From assembly GCF_014192015.1 (NCBI RefSeq), contig NZ_JACHXJ010000001.1, positions 1,116,001 through 1,180,000 on the forward strand: a stretch of DNA of 64,000 nucleotides. The letters are read 5' to 3'. Origin of the DNA: Paenibacillus rhizosphaerae (GTDB lineage: Bacteria > Bacillota > Bacilli > Paenibacillales > Paenibacillaceae). A model generated the notes under the pieces. It was not told the origin of the DNA and did no database searches. It saw only the letters and a program-made list of their open reading frames with translations. This document shows positions 62,060-64,000 of the stretch, piece after piece. The translations under genes were made by a program, and so were the position numbers. Position 1 is the stretch's first letter, and each line of letters opens with the position of its first letter.

Positions 62060-62088
62060 GGCATAATCGGCTTTAGTGTTTTCTTTTT
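62036..62088 (+). terminator. T-box-like element and intrinsic terminator upstream of the UMP kinase gene
   Basis: AACACTAAGGC pairs with GCTTTAGTGTT (62052-62062 with 62070-62080), followed by TTCTTTTT. Just before it, AGGGTGGTACGC (62036-62047) resembles the T-box antiterminator consensus AGGGTGGTACCGC with one C missing. No stem I or specifier loop is visible in the short leader, so a true T-box is unproven. Confidence 0.5.
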
Positions 62089-62216
62089 GGACTTCTGAAT
62101 TCCGGTTTTGACGGAAAGATTGCGGATGCTTTGAAATCATTGCTGAGGAAGCAAATTTATCTTGGTGGGTATCACGTTAGTCACTTTTACGAACACGAAA
62201 GGAGTTGCATCGATCC

Positions 62217-62954
62217 ATGGCAGCGTATCAAAGAGTGTTGATTAAGCTAAGCGGCGGAGCGGTGGCAGGAACGAGCCAGTTCGGCTTTGATCCTGGCCGG
62301 CTGGAGCATATTGCGGACGAAATTTTATCCGTCGTGAGCATGGGAGTGGAGGTTTCCCTGGTCATAGGCGGCGGCAATATATTTCGGGGAAACATGGCGG
62401 AAACCTGGGGCATCGAAAGGGCGGAAGCCGATAATATCGGCACGCTGGCCACCGTCGTCAACAGTTTGATGCTTCGCGGTGTTCTCAAAGCGAAGACGGA
62501 CAAGGAGGTCCGGGTCATGACCTCGCTCCCCATCGCTTCGGTAGCCGAGCCGTACATTCGGTTGCGCGCCATACACCATCTGGAGAAAGGGTATATCGTC
62601 ATTTTCGCCGGCGGGAACGGCCAGCCGTACGTCACGACGGACTACCCTTCGGTGCAGCGGGCGATCGAAGTGAACTGTGACGCGCTCCTCGTTGCCAAGC
62701 AGGGAGTGGACGGCGTGCTGAGCGCCGATCCGAAGACGGATCCGGCCGCAAGAAAATTCAAGTCGCTGCACTATGACGACGTCATCCGGCACGATCTGAA
62801 AATCATGGACCAATCGGCCTTTATTCTGGCCCGGGACTACCATCTGCCTATTCATGTATTCAACTTTGACAAGCCGGGTTCGATGAAAGAATTATGCGAA
62901 GGGAAACATCAGGGCACGATCATCAGCCGCGATTCTGTACTGGCTTATGAGTAA
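62217..62954 (+). CDS. UMP kinase PyrH-like protein
   Basis: A 245-residue amino-acid-kinase-fold enzyme that phosphorylates UMP to UDP. YQRVLIKLSGGAVAG, VSLVIGGGNIFRGNMAETWG, ADNIGTLATVVNSLMLRGVL, and VDGVLSADPKTDPAARKF are PyrH signatures. The start is ATG 62217 after AAAGGAG. It stands alone, not in the usual rpsB-tsf-pyrH-frr group, so it may be a second pyrH; GG in place of the usual GE in LSGGA is a difference. Confidence 0.9.
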   Translation: MAAYQRVLIKLSGGAVAGTSQFGFDPGRLEHIADEILSVVSMGVEVSLVIGGGNIFRGNMAETWGIERAEADNIGTLATVVNSLMLRGVLKAKTDKEVRVMTSLPIASVAEPYIRLRAIHHLEKGYIVIFAGGNGQPYVTTDYPSVQRAIEVNCDALLVAKQGVDGVLSADPKTDPAARKFKSLHYDDVIRHDLKIMDQSAFILARDYHLPIHVFNFDKPGSMKELCEGKHQGTIISRDSVLAYE

Positions 62955-63040
62955 CTTCTATACGCCGGAATACTTAAAAGATTAAAATAATAAATCATTT
63001 AAAAAAAGCAATTTATAAGAAACATTTTCAAGGAGTTATA

Positions 63041-63049
63041 TGGTAAAAT
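63041..63049 (+). promoter_or_regulatory. Extended -10 promoter for the MFS exporter gene
   Basis: TGGTAAAAT matches the extended -10 form TGnTAnAAT, 54 bases before the start codon; no clear -35. Confidence 0.5.
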
Positions 63050-63102
63050 AGGCTCGCTGATGCCAAATATAGACATATTGCACAAAACAGGAGGGAGAAT
63101 AA

Positions 63103-64000
63103 ATGAATCCATTAGGTGTCGCAGCTGCATCTGTACCGGCTGATATCAGCCGTATCAAAAAGCTGCCTATATTAGTCTCATTAATTGTGGGGGCGTTCTT
63201 TTCCATCTTAAATGAGACGCTGCTCAATATTGCTTTTCCGGAATTGATGGTTGAGCTCAAAGTTTCGGCCTCTACGCTGCAATGGCTGGCTACAGGCTAC
63301 ATGCTGGTCGTCGGCGTTCTGGTCCCCGCATCGGCGCTGCTGGTCCAGTGGTTTACGACAAGACAAATGTTCCTGGGAGCGATGATCATTTTCACGGTGG
63401 GAACGTTTGTCTGTGCCTTCGCCCCGGGCTTTGAATTCCTTCTGATCGGCCGTTTGCTTCAGGCCGCAGGAAGCGGATTGATGCTTCCGGTCATGATGAA
63501 TACGATCCTTGTGCTGTATCCGCCGGAAAAACGCGGAGCTGCCATGGGCAGCATCGGTCTGGTCATTATGTTCGCACCGGCCATCGGACCGACGTTGTCG
63601 GGATTGATTCTCGATTCGTTTGAATGGAGATGGCTGTTCTACTTGGTTCTGCCGTTTGCTATCATTTCGATCATCATCGCATTTGTGTATTTGAAAAACG
63701 TATCGCAGCCTACCAAACCCAAAGTGGACGTTCTGTCGATCATTCTGTCTACGATCGGATTCGGTGGAATCGTCTATGGCTTCAGCAGTCTGGGTGAAGG
63801 TGGAAATGGCTGGTCGCATCCCAAAGTGTACTGGACCATCATTGTTGGCGCGGTTGCCCTGCTGCTGTTCGTTATTCGTCAGCTCCGGCTGAAAGATCCT
63901 TTAATGGATATCCGGTCCTTTAGATTCCCGGCCTTTACCCTGACGGCGATCATGCTGATCATTATGATGATGACGCTGTTCTCCTCCATGTCGCTGCTGC
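63103..64000 (+). CDS. MFS transporter, DHA2 (EmrB/QacA type), partial at right edge
   Basis: The first 299 residues of a 14-helix drug exporter. ILVSLIVGAFFSILNETLLN with IAFPELM is the DHA2 helix-1 motif; LQWLATGYMLVVGVLVPASA, GRLLQAAGSGLMLPVMMNTI and GAAMGSIGLVIMFAPAIGPT (motif C) follow. GGAGGGAG precedes ATG 63103. The frame is open to the window end. Probably proton-driven multidrug efflux. Confidence 0.92.
   Translation, partial: MNPLGVAAASVPADISRIKKLPILVSLIVGAFFSILNETLLNIAFPELMVELKVSASTLQWLATGYMLVVGVLVPASALLVQWFTTRQMFLGAMIIFTVGTFVCAFAPGFEFLLIGRLLQAAGSGLMLPVMMNTILVLYPPEKRGAAMGSIGLVIMFAPAIGPTLSGLILDSFEWRWLFYLVLPFAIISIIIAFVYLKNVSQPTKPKVDVLSIILSTIGFGGIVYGFSSLGEGGNGWSHPKVYWTIIVGAVALLLFVIRQLRLKDPLMDIRSFRFPAFTLTAIMLIIMMMTLFSSMSLL

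Noticed and set aside
61910-62140. 76-codon minus-strand frame upstream of the UMP kinase
   Set aside because: Antisense to a better-supported promoter, ribosome site and terminator on the plus strand.

Overview
The window reads as a chromosomal segment of a Paenibacillus-like Bacillota. The signs are strong AGGAGG-type ribosome binding sites, sigma-A promoters, frequent TTG and GTG starts, a Bacillus-type cysJI pair, a class I preQ1 riboswitch, and many AraC, Gfo/Idh/MocA and sugar-ABC genes. This assignment is inference from gene style. I saw no rRNA, tRNA, CRISPR array, insertion sequence or prophage.

Layout. 0-1.7 kb: queC-queD-queE (queuosine precursor synthesis, minus strand; queE runs off the left edge) behind a preQ1-I riboswitch. 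1.7-4.7 kb: AraC regulator divergent from a sugar isomerase/epimerase and a Gfo/Idh/MocA dehydrogenase. 5.2-11.7 kb: a 4'-phosphopantetheinyl transferase, then a cyclic-di-GMP-I riboswitch leading a methyl-accepting chemotaxis protein and a single-module NRPS ending in a reductase domain. 12.4-13.4 kb: MerR and SRPBCC pair with a 19-bp-spacer promoter. 13.8-16.3 kb: 5-oxoprolinase pxpBCA. 16.3-19.3 kb: TetR regulator divergent from a metallo-beta-lactamase-fold hydrolase and an AbrB-type membrane protein. 19.5-22.3 kb: Crp/Fnr regulator, peroxiredoxin-like protein, and ArsR-SRPBCC-DUF1801.

22.4-29.7 kb is a mosaic of intact genes (NAT, SDR, CPBP protease, MATE, thioredoxin-reductase-like) and decayed ones: a LysR/SDR deletion scar, a small membrane protein with an internal TAG, and a lipoprotein with an internal TAA. 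29.9-31.2 kb: a serine hydrolase behind a long leader with a 17-codon ORF and mutually exclusive pairings. 31.4-35.1 kb: cysJI. 35.2-36.4 kb: PAP2 and DedA. 36.7-39.8 kb: Gfo-AraC-Gfo cluster. 40-44 kb: Cu/Zn SOD, MFS transporter, two phosphoesterases. 44.2-44.7 kb: a second deletion scar fusing a permease start to an AraC-type tail. 44.8-54.7 kb: LysR/EamA, VOC, GH43, YebC/PmpR, spermidine-synthase-like, aldo/keto reductase, MFS/HxlR, AraC, VOC. 55-61.5 kb: a complete alpha-xyloside uptake and hydrolysis operon (LacI, binding protein, two permeases, GH31). 62-64 kb: a short attenuator-like transcription unit, a stand-alone UMP kinase, and the start of a DHA2-type MFS exporter.

Most notable are the c-di-GMP-riboswitch/MCP/NRPS-reductase operon, the structured leader at 29.9-30.09 kb, the T-box-like mini-leader at 62 kb, and two clean deletion scars. 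All calls were made by reading; no search or folding program was run.
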